A stretch of 64,000 nucleotides of DNA from Methanomassiliicoccus sp. GTDB lineage: Archaea; Thermoplasmatota; Thermoplasmata; Methanomassiliicoccales; Methanomassiliicoccaceae. Below the pieces are notes generated by a model. The model was not told the origin of the DNA, did not search any database, and saw only the letters and a list, made by a program, of their open reading frames with translations. The position numbers and the translations under genes were made by a program. Shown piece by piece: positions 9,548-18,663 of this stretch (position 1 is the stretch's first letter; each line of letters begins with the position of its first letter). The DNA is taken from positions 124,001 through 188,000 of the forward strand of contig JAEILR010000020.1 of assembly GCA_016109435.1 (NCBI GenBank). The letters are read 5' to 3'.

Positions 9548-12496
9548 TCACTCGAACCTCAGGACCGAGGCCGGGGAGACCTTGCTCGCGCCCCGGGCGG
9601 CAGGATACACGCTCAGCAGGGTGGCCAGGAAGGCCAGGCCGCCGACCATCAGGATGGGCCACCAGGGGATGAGGAACCCGATGCCCATGTCCTGGAAGCC
9701 GGAGTCCCACAACTGGTAGCCGACGATGATGCCCAGCACCGAACCGATGAGTATTCCCAGCACGGACACGAACGCCGATTCTAAGGCGAAATTGACCACC
9801 ACCATCCTCTTGGTGTAGCCGATCGCCCGCATCATCCCTATCTCGATGCTCCTCTCCTTGATGGAACGGATGGTGATGATGCCCAGGCCGGTGATGCCGA
9901 TGATCAGGCCGAGCGCCAGGAAGGCCTTGATGAGGTTGAAGATGCCATCGATCTGACTGACCGCCTGCTGGGCCAGGGCCTTCATGGAGATGGTGAACAT
10001 CCCCACCTCCCAGAACTGGTTCTGGATCAGGGTGGCCTGCCGGTCGGCATCGACGTCCTCGGCGAGCTTGATGAGGAACAGGTTGGTGCCGTTGACGCCT
10101 AGGTCATCGTTCACGTACTCGTTGTTCATGAACATCCCGCTGAAGGAGCTCTGCTTGGTTATCCCGATGACCGTCACGGTGCTGTTCGCCCCGGTCGGGG
10201 TGGTCAGCTGGACGGTTTCCCCCACCATCGTCCCGGCGAACCCGCTGCTTCCCATAGACATCCCGAACTGACCGGTGCTCTCCCCGGCGGTGCCGTCCAG
10301 GATGACCAGGGAGGGATCGTCGCGGGCCGCCTCCCAGACCTCGTTCTCATCGCCGTACAGCGTGCGGTTCCAGTCCTTCAGGGGATAGTGTCCTTCGGTG
10401 TACAGCCGTTGATCGATGCCGATGACCCCGTAGGTGAACTGCACCTGCCCCACGATATTGGTGGTCGGATCGGTACGGTTCAGGGTGACCAGGGCGCCGC
10501 CATGGCTGAGCTGCACGACATTGGTCACGTTGCTCCCGTCGACCAGGCCGGAGGTGGAATTGATGGCGCCCCACATGTCCACCGGCGCGGCGGAGAAGGC
10601 CACGATGTCGAAGCCCCCGGAGGTCTCCTCCACAATATGGGGTATGCCCACGGCGAGCATCCCGGACATCATCGACAGGGTGGTGACGGTGAAAATGACC
10701 AGACCAAAGATGAAGATGCTGAGCGCGGTGCGCATCTTGGCCCTCAGAGGATAGGATATGGCGGTCATGACCACCGCCTTGTATCCTCCCCGGGGCCTCA
10801 GGACCTTGGTGAACAGGCGGACGATGCTGTCGGAATTGAACATGACCACGATCAGCAGGGAGATGACCATGAACACCCCGGAGATGACGAACATCTCGAT
10901 GTTCCCAGGATAGGGGAAGATCTCGAACCCCTTGGGCAGCCACACGAACAAGGTCGCCAGTCCCGCGATGTTCCAGGCGATTCGATCGCCGAGGAACCGC
11001 CGGAGCAGCAGCCCGGAGGACAGGGTCATCATCGACAGGCCGCTGGCCGCGGGGGCCAGGCTCTCGAGCGCGATGCCCAGGACCATGACCGCCGCTCCGG
11101 CGATGAGCAGGACGGCGCCCATGCGGAACAGCCCCTTGTCATCCCGTGACCGCAGGGGCTCGGGAATGTTCCGAACCGCGCGGACGATGTTCATCTTGGA
11201 TATCCGGTAAGTGACCGCGTAGATGGTGACCAGGGTCAGGGCGAAGCCGGCCAGGTAGGCGGCCGCCAGGGACAGCGGGGTGAAGGCAAAGTAATCGCTG
11301 ATGACCACGCCCCCGGCGGGTATGACCGCACCAGCGCCAAGGATGAGAGCGTACGCCAGGACCAATCCCACCGCGGTTCCGATGGCCGCGGCCACCGCCG
11401 CGTACAGCAAACCTTCATAGGTGAACAGTTTCCGCAGATGCTCGCGCTTCATCCCCACAGCCCGGGCGACCCCCATCTCACCCTTCCGTTCCTCACCCAG
11501 CATGGTGAAGATGTTGATGATCAGAGCAATGCCGGCGATGATGGAGAACGAGCCGAACACGAAGAACATGGAGGTGAACATGGAAATCGTAGAACGGCCC
11601 TCGGCGATGTTCTCGGCGCGGTCGCGGGTGATCTCTAGATCGAGACCTGCGAACGATGTCACCGTTGCGTTAAGAGCTTCCCGAGCGGGGACGATGTCGC
11701 CCCTGCCCTGTTCGTCCATGCCGACCACCAGGGTGCTGACCATCTCCTCGCCCATCAGCTGCTGGGCGGTGGCCAGGTCGATGAAGATGCTGGTGCCGGT
11801 GCGGGCCAGCACATCGTTCTTGACTATTACGGCGGTAAGGGTCGCGATGTGCTCGGGGTCCCTGGCCAGCAGGATCATGCTGCCATCGGTTATGTCCAGC
11901 AGGTCCGCCAGATTCTCGTTGATGTAGGCCTGCCCGGGCTCGGGCAGAACGTTCAGGGCGGCGCCGTCACGGGCATAGAAGCCGCCGAACGAGGAAATCG
12001 TGCCTTCGGTCATGCCCAGGACCTGGACCGACGGCTGGGTCAGTCCGGAGCTTAGTGATCTTATGCTGGAGGGCATTTCCAACACCCATTCCGCCCCGTC
12101 CACATGGTCGATGGCGAGAACGTCGTCGCGGACCGCGGAAACGTTGTTCAGGCTGTACAGCCCGGATCTGTTCTCCCCGGGACCCCCCACGGTGAAGTCG
12201 ATTTCGCCGAACGATGATGTCATCTCACCGACGATCATATTGTCCAGCGTGTCCCCTACCACCAGGGAGGCGGAGATGATGGCCGTTCCTACCATCAAAC
12301 CGCCGAGAACCAGCGCGGTGGTGGACGGACGGCGGAGCACGTTGCGGACGGACATCTTGAACAGCACCCGGTTGCCCAGGGCGTCCAACAGGATGAAGAG
12401 CACCACCAGCCCGATGACCGCGAGAATGGCCAGAGTGGTGGGAAGAAGCAGCAGGGAGGCGATAATGAGGACCACCGCTGCTGCCCCGATCAGCAC
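9548..12496 (-). CDS. ABC transporter permease, FtsX/MacB type (two FtsX domains)
   Basis: A 982-residue integral membrane permease. It opens with two hydrophobic segments (about 1-35), then a further helix beginning a MacB-like extracytoplasmic region (about 70-290) and an FtsX domain whose helix follows SIIAGIALIINIFTML. A second half repeats this plan: several helices (about 430-570), a second extracytoplasmic region (about 600-840), and a C-terminal FtsX domain with GLGIITIRSIKERSIEIG. Permeases of this class act by mechanotransmission or export rather than solute import. The GTG start at 12496 is 20 bases after the ATPase stop and no better start is visible. Confidence 0.92.
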   Translation of the reverse strand: MLIGAAAVVLIIASLLLLPTTLAILAVIGLVVLFILLDALGNRVLFKMSVRNVLRRPSTTALVLGGLMVGTAIISASLVVGDTLDNMIVGEMTSSFGEIDFTVGGPGENRSGLYSLNNVSAVRDDVLAIDHVDGAEWVLEMPSSIRSLSSGLTQPSVQVLGMTEGTISSFGGFYARDGAALNVLPEPGQAYINENLADLLDITDGSMILLARDPEHIATLTAVIVKNDVLARTGTSIFIDLATAQQLMGEEMVSTLVVGMDEQGRGDIVPAREALNATVTSFAGLDLEITRDRAENIAEGRSTISMFTSMFFVFGSFSIIAGIALIINIFTMLGEERKGEMGVARAVGMKREHLRKLFTYEGLLYAAVAAAIGTAVGLVLAYALILGAGAVIPAGGVVISDYFAFTPLSLAAAYLAGFALTLVTIYAVTYRISKMNIVRAVRNIPEPLRSRDDKGLFRMGAVLLIAGAAVMVLGIALESLAPAASGLSMMTLSSGLLLRRFLGDRIAWNIAGLATLFVWLPKGFEIFPYPGNIEMFVISGVFMVISLLIVVMFNSDSIVRLFTKVLRPRGGYKAVVMTAISYPLRAKMRTALSIFIFGLVIFTVTTLSMMSGMLAVGIPHIVEETSGGFDIVAFSAAPVDMWGAINSTSGLVDGSNVTNVVQLSHGGALVTLNRTDPTTNIVGQVQFTYGVIGIDQRLYTEGHYPLKDWNRTLYGDENEVWEAARDDPSLVILDGTAGESTGQFGMSMGSSGFAGTMVGETVQLTTPTGANSTVTVIGITKQSSFSGMFMNNEYVNDDLGVNGTNLFLIKLAEDVDADRQATLIQNQFWEVGMFTISMKALAQQAVSQIDGIFNLIKAFLALGLIIGITGLGIITIRSIKERSIEIGMMRAIGYTKRMVVVNFALESAFVSVLGILIGSVLGIIVGYQLWDSGFQDMGIGFLIPWWPILMVGGLAFLATLLSVYPAARGASKVSPASVLRFE

Positions 12497-12515
12497 CGTT
12501 CTTGCGTTCAGGCGA

Positions 12516-13235
12516 TCACCCCAGCTGCTTGATCTCTTCGGATATGTGCCTCACATTACCGTTGGTGGTGACCACGTTGCCGTCCCTCATGTGGATGATG
12601 CGGTCGCACTTGGCTCCCACCTCGGGATCGTGGGTGACGATGACGAACGTCTGCCCGTTCTCCTTGTTCAGCCTACGCATCAGGGCCACCACTTCGTCCG
12701 ATGTCTTAACGTCCAGGTCGCCGGTCGGCTCATCGGCCCACACGATGGCGGGGGTGTTTGATAGGGCCCGGGCGATGGTGACCCTCTGCCGCTCGCCCCC
12801 GGAAAGGGCATTGGGGCGCAAGGCGGCACGCTGGGACAAGCCCACCGCGTCGAGCAGTTCCAACGCCTTCTTCCTGGCTTCCTTGGGATCGGTCCCGGCG
12901 ATGAGCAGGGGAAGCTCCACGTTCTCGGTCGCGGTCAGCACCGGAAGGAGATTGTAGAACTGGAAGACGAAACCCATGCGCTTGGCCCGGAACCCCGTCT
13001 TTGCGTTGTCGTTCATGGAGGTCAGCTCCTGGTCCTCGATGTAGATCTTGCCGGAGGTGACCTCATCGATGCCTGATAGGCAGTTCAGCAGCGTGGTCTT
13101 GCCGCATCCCGAGGGACCCATCACCGCGACCATCTCCCCTTTCTCGATCTCCATGGAGATCCCTTTCAGGGCCTGTACGGTGATGTTCCCGGTAACGTAT
13201 GTTTTGGTGACTTCTTGGCATCGAATGATGGAGAT
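12516..13235 (-). CDS. ABC transporter ATP-binding protein, LolD/MacB type, with a non-standard start codon
   Basis: ATPase partner of the FtsX permease. Walker A is GPSGCGKTT, the signature is LSGGERQ, and Walker B is IVWADEP followed by TGDLD. Homology to the family begins before the first in-frame ATG (13154): the same frame upstream reads VTKTYVTGN and then VQALKGIS, the usual first strand with the A-loop tyrosine. Back to the stop at 13293 there is no ATG, GTG or TTG. AGGAGG at 13244-13249 lies eight bases before an ATC codon at 13235, used here as a provisional start (239 residues). Starting at 13154 would remove a structural strand. The frame itself is certain; the start is not. Confidence 0.85.
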   Translation of the reverse strand: MSIIRCQEVTKTYVTGNITVQALKGISMEIEKGEMVAVMGPSGCGKTTLLNCLSGIDEVTSGKIYIEDQELTSMNDNAKTGFRAKRMGFVFQFYNLLPVLTATENVELPLLIAGTDPKEARKKALELLDAVGLSQRAALRPNALSGGERQRVTIARALSNTPAIVWADEPTGDLDVKTSDEVVALMRRLNKENGQTFVIVTHDPEVGAKCDRIIHMRDGNVVTTNGNVRHISEEIKQLG

Positions 13236-13455
13236 TAGGGCATCCTCCTGAACGTTTGACCACCGGGTGTAACATAGTGCTATTAATGAACTTTATGAAC
13301 AAGCAATTCTGAGCGACAACAGGCGAGGGGCGCGTACTGCTCTCAGGCATGTCGGTCGTCGATAGCCACGATCAGCCGTTCAACCGAGGTCGGAGGTAAA
13401 AGGAAAAGAAGGGAAGGGTGAGGCTTCGGCCTCAGTTCTCGGCCTGCGGTCCGGC

Positions 13456-14556
13456 TCACAACATCTCTTTGTCCGGCTTGCCCGACCCCAGTGCTCCCAG
13501 GGCCTCGGCCTCGGCCTTCTCTTTGGACATGGCATCCTCAAGGGCCTTGAGGTCGGCCCGGAGCTCGGCCTGGGAGGGTATGGGGCCGAGGATGTCCTCG
13601 GGCCTGCCCACTGCCTTCTCGATAGCGGCCTGGTCGCTGACATCTCTGGTGGGGGTCTGGCGGGAGACACCGAGGAACTCCGACATGCCCTCCAGGACCT
13701 TGGTGACCTCGAACGGCAGGATCCACTTGGTGGACTGGGAGGCTCCCAGGCTCTGCATCGTCTGCATGGACAGCACCGCCAGGGCCTTGGAGTCCAGGGG
13801 GCTTGCGCCGACCGACAGGATGCGCAGCTTCTGGGCCTCACCCTGGCTCTGCAGTATGATGGCCAGTCTTTCACCCTCGGCCTCCAGAACCTTGGACTGC
13901 CGGATACCTTCTGCCTGCAGGATTCGGGACCGCTTGGAACCTTCCGCGCTGAGGATGGCCGCGCGCTTCTCACCGTCGGCACGAAGGATGGCCGCCCTCC
14001 TCAGACGCTCGGAGGAGGTCTGCTCTTCCATGGCCTGCTTGACCTTGGGAGCGGGGTCGACCTCACGGATCTCCACGGCCTCGGCCCGGACGCCCCACTT
14101 GTCGGTGGCGTCATCGAGGATGTCCCTGAGCCTCAGGTTGATCTTCTCCCTGGACGACAGGATCTCGTCCAGTTCCATGTCGCCGATGATGGCCCTTAGA
14201 GTGGTCTGGGCGAGGTAGACCGTCGCCGCCCGGTAGTTGGTGACCTGGAAATAGGCCTTCTTGGGATCGATGACCTTGATGTAGATGATGGCGTCCACGT
14301 TGGTGGGCGAGTTGTCCTTGGTGATAACCTCCTGGCTGGGAACCTCCAGCACCTGCGTTCTAAGGTCCAGCTTGACGACCTCGCTTATCAACGGGACCAC
14401 GTAGTTGAACCCTGGATTCAAAGTACGCTTGTACGTGCCGAGCAGGATATAGATCGCCTGCTCGTACGGCTTGACGATGCGTATACCGGTGATCAGGATC
14501 AGTACCGCGGCGACGATCGCCAGGACCAATAATGCGACTGTGATAACATCGACCAT
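13456..14556 (-). CDS. Stomatin/slipin-like SPFH (Band 7) protein
   Basis: A 366-residue membrane scaffold protein. An N-terminal hydrophobic anchor (about 5-25) is followed by the SPFH domain (about 28-190) with IVKPYEQAIYILLGTYKRTLNPGF-like start and the motif VEIREVDPAPKV. Then comes a long coiled coil (about 190-260) of RAAIL and AEG repeats, typical of prokaryotic stomatins. The C-terminal part is Ala/Glu-rich. Such proteins oligomerise at membrane microdomains and are often encoded beside NfeD, as here: the NfeD stop is nine bases upstream. Confidence 0.93.
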   Translation of the reverse strand: MVDVITVALLVLAIVAAVLILITGIRIVKPYEQAIYILLGTYKRTLNPGFNYVVPLISEVVKLDLRTQVLEVPSQEVITKDNSPTNVDAIIYIKVIDPKKAYFQVTNYRAATVYLAQTTLRAIIGDMELDEILSSREKINLRLRDILDDATDKWGVRAEAVEIREVDPAPKVKQAMEEQTSSERLRRAAILRADGEKRAAILSAEGSKRSRILQAEGIRQSKVLEAEGERLAIILQSQGEAQKLRILSVGASPLDSKALAVLSMQTMQSLGASQSTKWILPFEVTKVLEGMSEFLGVSRQTPTRDVSDQAAIEKAVGRPEDILGPIPSQAELRADLKALEDAMSKEKAEAEALGALGSGKPDKEML

Positions 14557-14565
14557 ACTAACACC

Positions 14566-15045
14566 TTACTTGCACTCTGCTATCGGAGCGTCGCCGATCG
14601 GTTCCACCTTGACGTGGACGCCTTCACTGTTGATCACCTTGACCCGGTAACCGATCGGGATGGGGCGGGTGGAGGTGGCGCTCCATGTATCGTTCTCTAT
14701 CTTGACCTTGCCCCTGATGTTGTTCGGGCAGACGTCGGTGACCACCACGCCCTCCATGCCGATAAGCGACGTCGCCACCGTAGTGGTCGGGGGCATAGGC
14801 GGGGAGAGCTTCTGATAGAGCTTTACGGTCAGCATGAACACCGGGACCCCGATGGCAATGGCGATGATCGGGGACCACACGCTCAGAAGCAGATCGGGAG
14901 CGAGCATACCGATCGCTCCCAACACCAAAAGGACCGTTGCCGGGACTACCAGGAACGCTCCAGGCGTCACCGCCTCGGCCAACAGCATGATCACTCCTAT
15001 GATGATGAAGATCAGACCCAGGTCCGCACCGGTGATGACGACCAT
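14566..15045 (-). CDS. NfeD family membrane protein
   Basis: A 159-residue short NfeD (NfeD1b-like, without the protease domain). Three hydrophobic segments (about 5-75) carry the LLAEAVTPGAF motif, and a C-terminal OB-fold follows (about 95-155, with LIGMEGVVVTDVCPNNIRGKVKI). These proteins pair with stomatin or flotillin partners at the membrane. The ATG at 15045 places the first helix at the N terminus; a GTG at 15093 would add 16 residues and cannot be excluded. A TATA-like element at 15125-15135 suggests the NfeD-stomatin pair has its own promoter within the larger locus. Confidence 0.88.
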   Translation of the reverse strand: MVVITGADLGLIFIIIGVIMLLAEAVTPGAFLVVPATVLLVLGAIGMLAPDLLLSVWSPIIAIAIGVPVFMLTVKLYQKLSPPMPPTTTVATSLIGMEGVVVTDVCPNNIRGKVKIENDTWSATSTRPIPIGYRVKVINSEGVHVKVEPIGDAPIAECK

Positions 15046-15124
15046 GATAATATGATAACGGGTGACCACAAATAGGTATGCCTGGTGCGTCACCCCAGCG
15101 AGGCAAAAACCTCCGGTTGTTATC

Positions 15125-15135
15125 CTGTTTATACC
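15125..15135 (-). promoter_or_regulatory. TATA-like element upstream of NfeD-stomatin
   Basis: On the minus strand this reads GGTATAAACAG, in the gap between the zinc-ribbon gene ending at 15158 and the NfeD gene. It would start transcription near 15107, allowing either candidate NfeD start. Confidence 0.45.
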
Positions 15136-15157
15136 AGCCCTCGCCCATATGGGCAGC

Positions 15158-15745
15158 TCACAGGGCCAGTCCCGGACCGCCGGAGGTATTGATGAAGGGG
15201 AGATAGACGAGCATCGCCTCCTGGACCTTCAGTTCGTAATCCAGGTATTGCAGGGTCCCCGGCTTCTCCGCCTCCAGGGTGACGGCGACGAAATCGGCCA
15301 TCTCCACCGCCTCGTCATGGGTCATGGCAGTGGGCACCCTTTCAGCACCGTTGAAGTCCTTCCTCGCCCCGTAGCGGGGAGGCGAGGTCGTCAGGGAGAC
15401 CGCAAGCCTCCTGAAGGTCTGGGTGTCCATCTCCGAAGCGGGAACGAAGATGTACAGCATCCCCCCGTTGTCCCCTCCCCGGAAGGAGGCGGACAGCTTA
15501 TGGAGGAAGCCTCCCTCCACGTTGCGGGAGCGGATGTTGAAGTGACATTGCAGCCGCCAGAACGGGAGGTAATACCGCTGGCCGGCAGAGGGTGGGCTGT
15601 CGGCGATCTCATACGGCACCTTGTGGGGCCCGCTGGCATCGCGAAAGTGGATCGTGCCGCAGTTCTGGCACAGGAACATGGGGTCCTTCTGTTTTTGATA
15701 GATGATCTGCTCGCAGTTCGGACACTTGACCTGGACCACCTTCAC
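15158..15745 (-). CDS. Zinc-ribbon protein, third member of the YdjG/YdjH-like set
   Basis: A 195-residue protein with an N-terminal zinc ribbon (CPNCEQ and CQNCGT, about residues 8-32). The body contains RYYLPFWRLQCHF (about 58-70). This Tyr-x-Pro-Phe-Trp element also occurs in the two genes upstream, which suggests common descent. It has no membrane segment, unlike its two relatives. The start overlaps the stop of the 333-residue gene by four bases, so translation is coupled. Function is unknown; it is probably a soluble subunit of the same membrane complex. Confidence 0.82.
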   Translation of the reverse strand: MKVVQVKCPNCEQIIYQKQKDPMFLCQNCGTIHFRDASGPHKVPYEIADSPPSAGQRYYLPFWRLQCHFNIRSRNVEGGFLHKLSASFRGGDNGGMLYIFVPASEMDTQTFRRLAVSLTTSPPRYGARKDFNGAERVPTAMTHDEAVEMADFVAVTLEAEKPGTLQYLDYELKVQEAMLVYLPFINTSGGPGLAL

Positions 15746-16743
15746 CGGTACGCACCTCCGATCATCTTTCCTATCTGACCAACCTGATTGAGGTCCAGTT
15801 TCTTCTGCCGGTCGGCGAAATCACCCTCGATGATCTCCGAACCGTGGCGGAAGAAGTAATAGGTGGCGGCAAGGAGGATGACCCCGAAGATCACTCCGGC
15901 GATGCCCACCTCCGACTCCGCGGCGATCGTGACCAGCACCCCGCCGGCCGCGACCAGCCCTCCGATGGAGGTACCGGCGGTGACCGCCAGGCTCTGGAAG
16001 AGCGGATCTCCCGGGGCGCGGCCTGACAGCACCTGTCCAGTGACCCCGTCGACGGTCAGAATGTACATGCGGTCATGATAGTTATAGCGGACCACCCACA
16101 CCGGGTAGTAGATAATCGAGGTCTTCTTGATCAGGGTGTGGAGGTTCTCGAACGTGACATGGGGGACATGCGCCGCGCTCCTCCCCCGGGAGATGGCGTC
16201 GTCCCGGGCGTGGGCGTTGGCGTCGTCCCGGCTGGTCGTCGACTCGAAGGTGGGGATCATGTCCAGGTCCTCGAAGGACGACTCTCCGGAGAAGTTGCGG
16301 AGCGACCTCAGCCCAAGGTCGCCGGGGTCACAAGCGATCTCCGAATATGAGAGGTCCATCAGCACCATCTCCTCTTTGTATATCCTCTCGTTGGTGGTGT
16401 GGCCCTTCGAATCGGAACGCGTCCGCTCCTCGTACCCGCAGACCCACCCGGCCACCCTGGTGCCGATGCTCCAGAAAGGAAGGTAAATCGGATATACCTC
16501 GGTGACCGCTCCGGTCTTGCGCAGGTCCCGGGCCTTGAGGCCCTTTCTCCACCATGCCTGGGCGGCGTTGATGGCCGTACTCTCGCTCATCTTGTTCTTG
16601 AAGGCGATGGTGAGAACGCCCTTGTCGCCTTCCACGTACAGCGTGGAGCCGCAATAGGTGCAGTTTACCACGCTCTCTCCCTCGACTATGGTGATGGCCC
16701 CACCGCAGGACGGGCAGTTGAGCCCGACGGTTATGTCGCTCAT
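15742..16743 (-). CDS. Membrane-anchored zinc-ribbon protein (YdjG/YdjH-like)
   Basis: A 333-residue protein. A TFIIB-type zinc ribbon opens it (CPSCGG and CTYCGS, about residues 10-33). A body with YPIYLPFWSIG (about 88-98) and YYPVWVVRYNYHD (about 220-232) follows, then two transmembrane helices (about 255-300) and a short charged tail. The same plan is found in the next gene upstream and in bacterial YdjG/YdjH, which recruit PspA to the membrane in Bacillus. One base separates it from the upstream gene and four bases overlap the downstream one. Confidence 0.82.
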   Translation of the reverse strand: MSDITVGLNCPSCGGAITIVEGESVVNCTYCGSTLYVEGDKGVLTIAFKNKMSESTAINAAQAWWRKGLKARDLRKTGAVTEVYPIYLPFWSIGTRVAGWVCGYEERTRSDSKGHTTNERIYKEEMVLMDLSYSEIACDPGDLGLRSLRNFSGESSFEDLDMIPTFESTTSRDDANAHARDDAISRGRSAAHVPHVTFENLHTLIKKTSIIYYPVWVVRYNYHDRMYILTVDGVTGQVLSGRAPGDPLFQSLAVTAGTSIGGLVAAGGVLVTIAAESEVGIAGVIFGVILLAATYYFFRHGSEIIEGDFADRQKKLDLNQVGQIGKMIGGAYR

Positions 16744-16744
16744 A

Positions 16745-17488
16745 TCACATCCTCCTGGCCACGGTAAGGGAGAGGAAGAACACTGCGATCACCGTAACGG
16801 CCATGAGGATAAGGGCGGGGACGAGGTACACTGTTGCCAGGAAGCCTAGGGCCAGGAAGGCGATGAACCCCGCCACGGCCACCAGGATGTAGGCGGCGGA
16901 GCTCCGCGTGGGGAAGATGGAAGCGAACACCTCCGATGAGGAGGCGTCCACCACCACCTGGTATTGCGTTCCGTTGAAGGTGTACTCGATCGTCCATATG
17001 GGGAAGTACACCAGGGCCTGTTCCTTTCCCGTGCCGGGCAGCTTGTCGAGATAGTGCAGCATCTCGATGTCCGGCTTGATCAGCTCCGCGCCGTTGGTAT
17101 CGAACGACGCGTCGAACATCTTGAGGTCACCGCCCGGCACCTTGAGACTGTGCAGCCCCGGCAGGATGGTGGAGCCTGCCGGTTCCACTATGACTTCCTC
17201 CTTCCCGTTGATGTTGCGACGGAAGAGGTATACCGGGAAGTACTTCTTCGTGACCGAGGTGATGTTTGCAAGGCGGTCGAGGTCCTTGGCCTTGGTGGAC
17301 CCCCCGGCCCAGCGCCGGAACGTGCCGATGGCATCGTTCTGGTTGAGCTTGAAGGGTATGGCATAGTAGAACCCCGCGCCGCTCCGGTCGAAGAAGATCA
17401 GGGAACCGCAGTAGCTGCACTTGGCGAACTTGTTGCCGGTGTCCAGCACTATCGGCGCCGCACATTTGGGACAGTTGACCTGGGCCAT
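16745..17488 (-). CDS. Membrane-anchored zinc-ribbon protein (YdjG/YdjH-like)
   Basis: A 247-residue protein. The N-terminal zinc ribbon uses CPKCAA and CSYCGS (about residues 6-28). The body carries KKYFPVYLFRRN (about 82-92) and ALVYFPIWTIEYTFNG (about 157-172), the aromatic-Pro-aromatic elements shared with its neighbours. Two hydrophobic helices end the protein (about 193-243). It starts nine bases after the SPFH-zinc-ribbon gene. Inferred role: membrane anchor or adaptor for the SPFH and coiled-coil partners. Confidence 0.82.
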   Translation of the reverse strand: MAQVNCPKCAAPIVLDTGNKFAKCSYCGSLIFFDRSGAGFYYAIPFKLNQNDAIGTFRRWAGGSTKAKDLDRLANITSVTKKYFPVYLFRRNINGKEEVIVEPAGSTILPGLHSLKVPGGDLKMFDASFDTNGAELIKPDIEMLHYLDKLPGTGKEQALVYFPIWTIEYTFNGTQYQVVVDASSSEVFASIFPTRSSAAYILVAVAGFIAFLALGFLATVYLVPALILMAVTVIAVFFLSLTVARRM

Positions 17489-17497
17489 TCGGTGACC

Positions 17498-18661
17498 TCA
17501 CTGGATCGGCTTGCCGCATTCGGGGCAGAACTTTGTACCCGCGGGGACCTCCGCACCGCAGTTGGCGCACTTCTTGGACCCCATGGGATTCCCGCATTCA
17601 GGGCAGAACTTAGAGCCTCCCGGAACGTTGGAACCGCATTTGGGGCACTTCTTGTCTTCCTCGAACTTGGTGCCGCACTCCGAGCAGAACTTGTTCCCCG
17701 GCGGGTTCATGGCTCCGCACTTGGGGCACTTCAGGGTGTTGCCGAAGGCCGGCGCGGCCCCGCCCTGCTGCGGTCCCGAGGCCGGCTGCTGCCTCATCTG
17801 GTCCACCATGGTGTAGCCCATCCCGATGCCGGCTCCGACCCCCACGCCCACTCCGGCGGCCCCGCCGGAGGGGTTCTGGGCCGCCTCGCGCATGGCCTGC
17901 CCGGTCTGATAGCCCATGTAGTTCGTTCCGAGCACCTGCATCGATGCCCGGGTGTCCACCGCCTTCTGGACCTCCTCGGGGAGGGATATGTACAGTCCGG
18001 AGATCTTGTCGACCAGGATGCCGTACAGGTCGAAGTGGTCGGCCGCCTTGTCCAGCACGCCCTGCTCGATGTTCATCAGGCTGGAGGCCAGGTCGGCCAC
18101 GCCCATGCCCTGGTTCTTCATCTCCCCGACGACGCTGTAGATGAGGATCACCATCTGCTCCTTGATCCTCTCCTCGATCTCGGCGGAGGTTGCGAGGTCC
18201 AGGGTGCCGACGAACTGGTTGACGAAGTTCTCCGGCTGTCCGACCTTGTATCGGAACTCCCCGAACACCCTCAGGTTGACGACCCCGAAGTCCTTGTCCC
18301 GGAACTGGTAGGGTTGCTTGGAACCGAACTTACCGTCGAACGCGCGCTTCTGGAGGTAGATGACCTCGGCCTGCTGCACCACGCCGGAGAGCGCCTTCAC
18401 TATGGTCCCGACGATGGGAGCGTTGATGCTGGTGAGAGCATAGCGGTCAGGGCGATCGAAATAGGTGAGGGCCTTGCCGTCACGGTAGAAGACCGCGATC
18501 TCATCCTCTCTCACCACTATGTTGTCGTTGAACCTGATGAGACGCTTCACGCGGTACATGATGTTGTTCCGCTTCTCCGCGTCGTCCCAGCTGAAGGTGG
18601 CCGAGCCGATCAGGCTATCCTTCAGCGCCCCGCCCCCGCTGGGGTCCGTTACCTTTGCCAT
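17498..18661 (-). CDS. SPFH-domain protein with three C-terminal zinc-ribbon modules (YdjI-like)
   Basis: A 387-residue protein of the SPFH group sometimes labelled virion core protein-like and represented by Bacillus YdjI. The SPFH region covers about residues 15-230, with VVREDEIAVFYRDGKAL and the YIQK-like YLQKRAFDGKFG. A Gly/Ala-rich linker follows (about 255-305). Three zinc-ribbon modules end it (residues 308-387), each with CxxCG, a Pro-Gly turn, and FCxECG. There is no obvious transmembrane helix. Two bases separate it from the coiled-coil gene upstream. SPFH plus repeated zinc ribbons suggests a scaffold that assembles under the membrane. Confidence 0.87.
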   Translation of the reverse strand: MAKVTDPSGGGALKDSLIGSATFSWDDAEKRNNIMYRVKRLIRFNDNIVVREDEIAVFYRDGKALTYFDRPDRYALTSINAPIVGTIVKALSGVVQQAEVIYLQKRAFDGKFGSKQPYQFRDKDFGVVNLRVFGEFRYKVGQPENFVNQFVGTLDLATSAEIEERIKEQMVILIYSVVGEMKNQGMGVADLASSLMNIEQGVLDKAADHFDLYGILVDKISGLYISLPEEVQKAVDTRASMQVLGTNYMGYQTGQAMREAAQNPSGGAAGVGVGVGAGIGMGYTMVDQMRQQPASGPQQGGAAPAFGNTLKCPKCGAMNPPGNKFCSECGTKFEEDKKCPKCGSNVPGGSKFCPECGNPMGSKKCANCGAEVPAGTKFCPECGKPIQ

Positions 18662-18663
18662 GT

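Noticed and set aside
13234-13242. Two-codon frame (ATG CCC TAA) at the ATPase Shine-Dalgarno
   Set aside because: The spacing to the Shine-Dalgarno is too short for normal initiation; kept only as a remark on the unusual start.
13063-13350. Minus-strand open frame crossing the start of the ABC ATPase
   Set aside because: It could have been the true upstream gene, but it has no homology and shares its 3' part with the ATPase in another frame.
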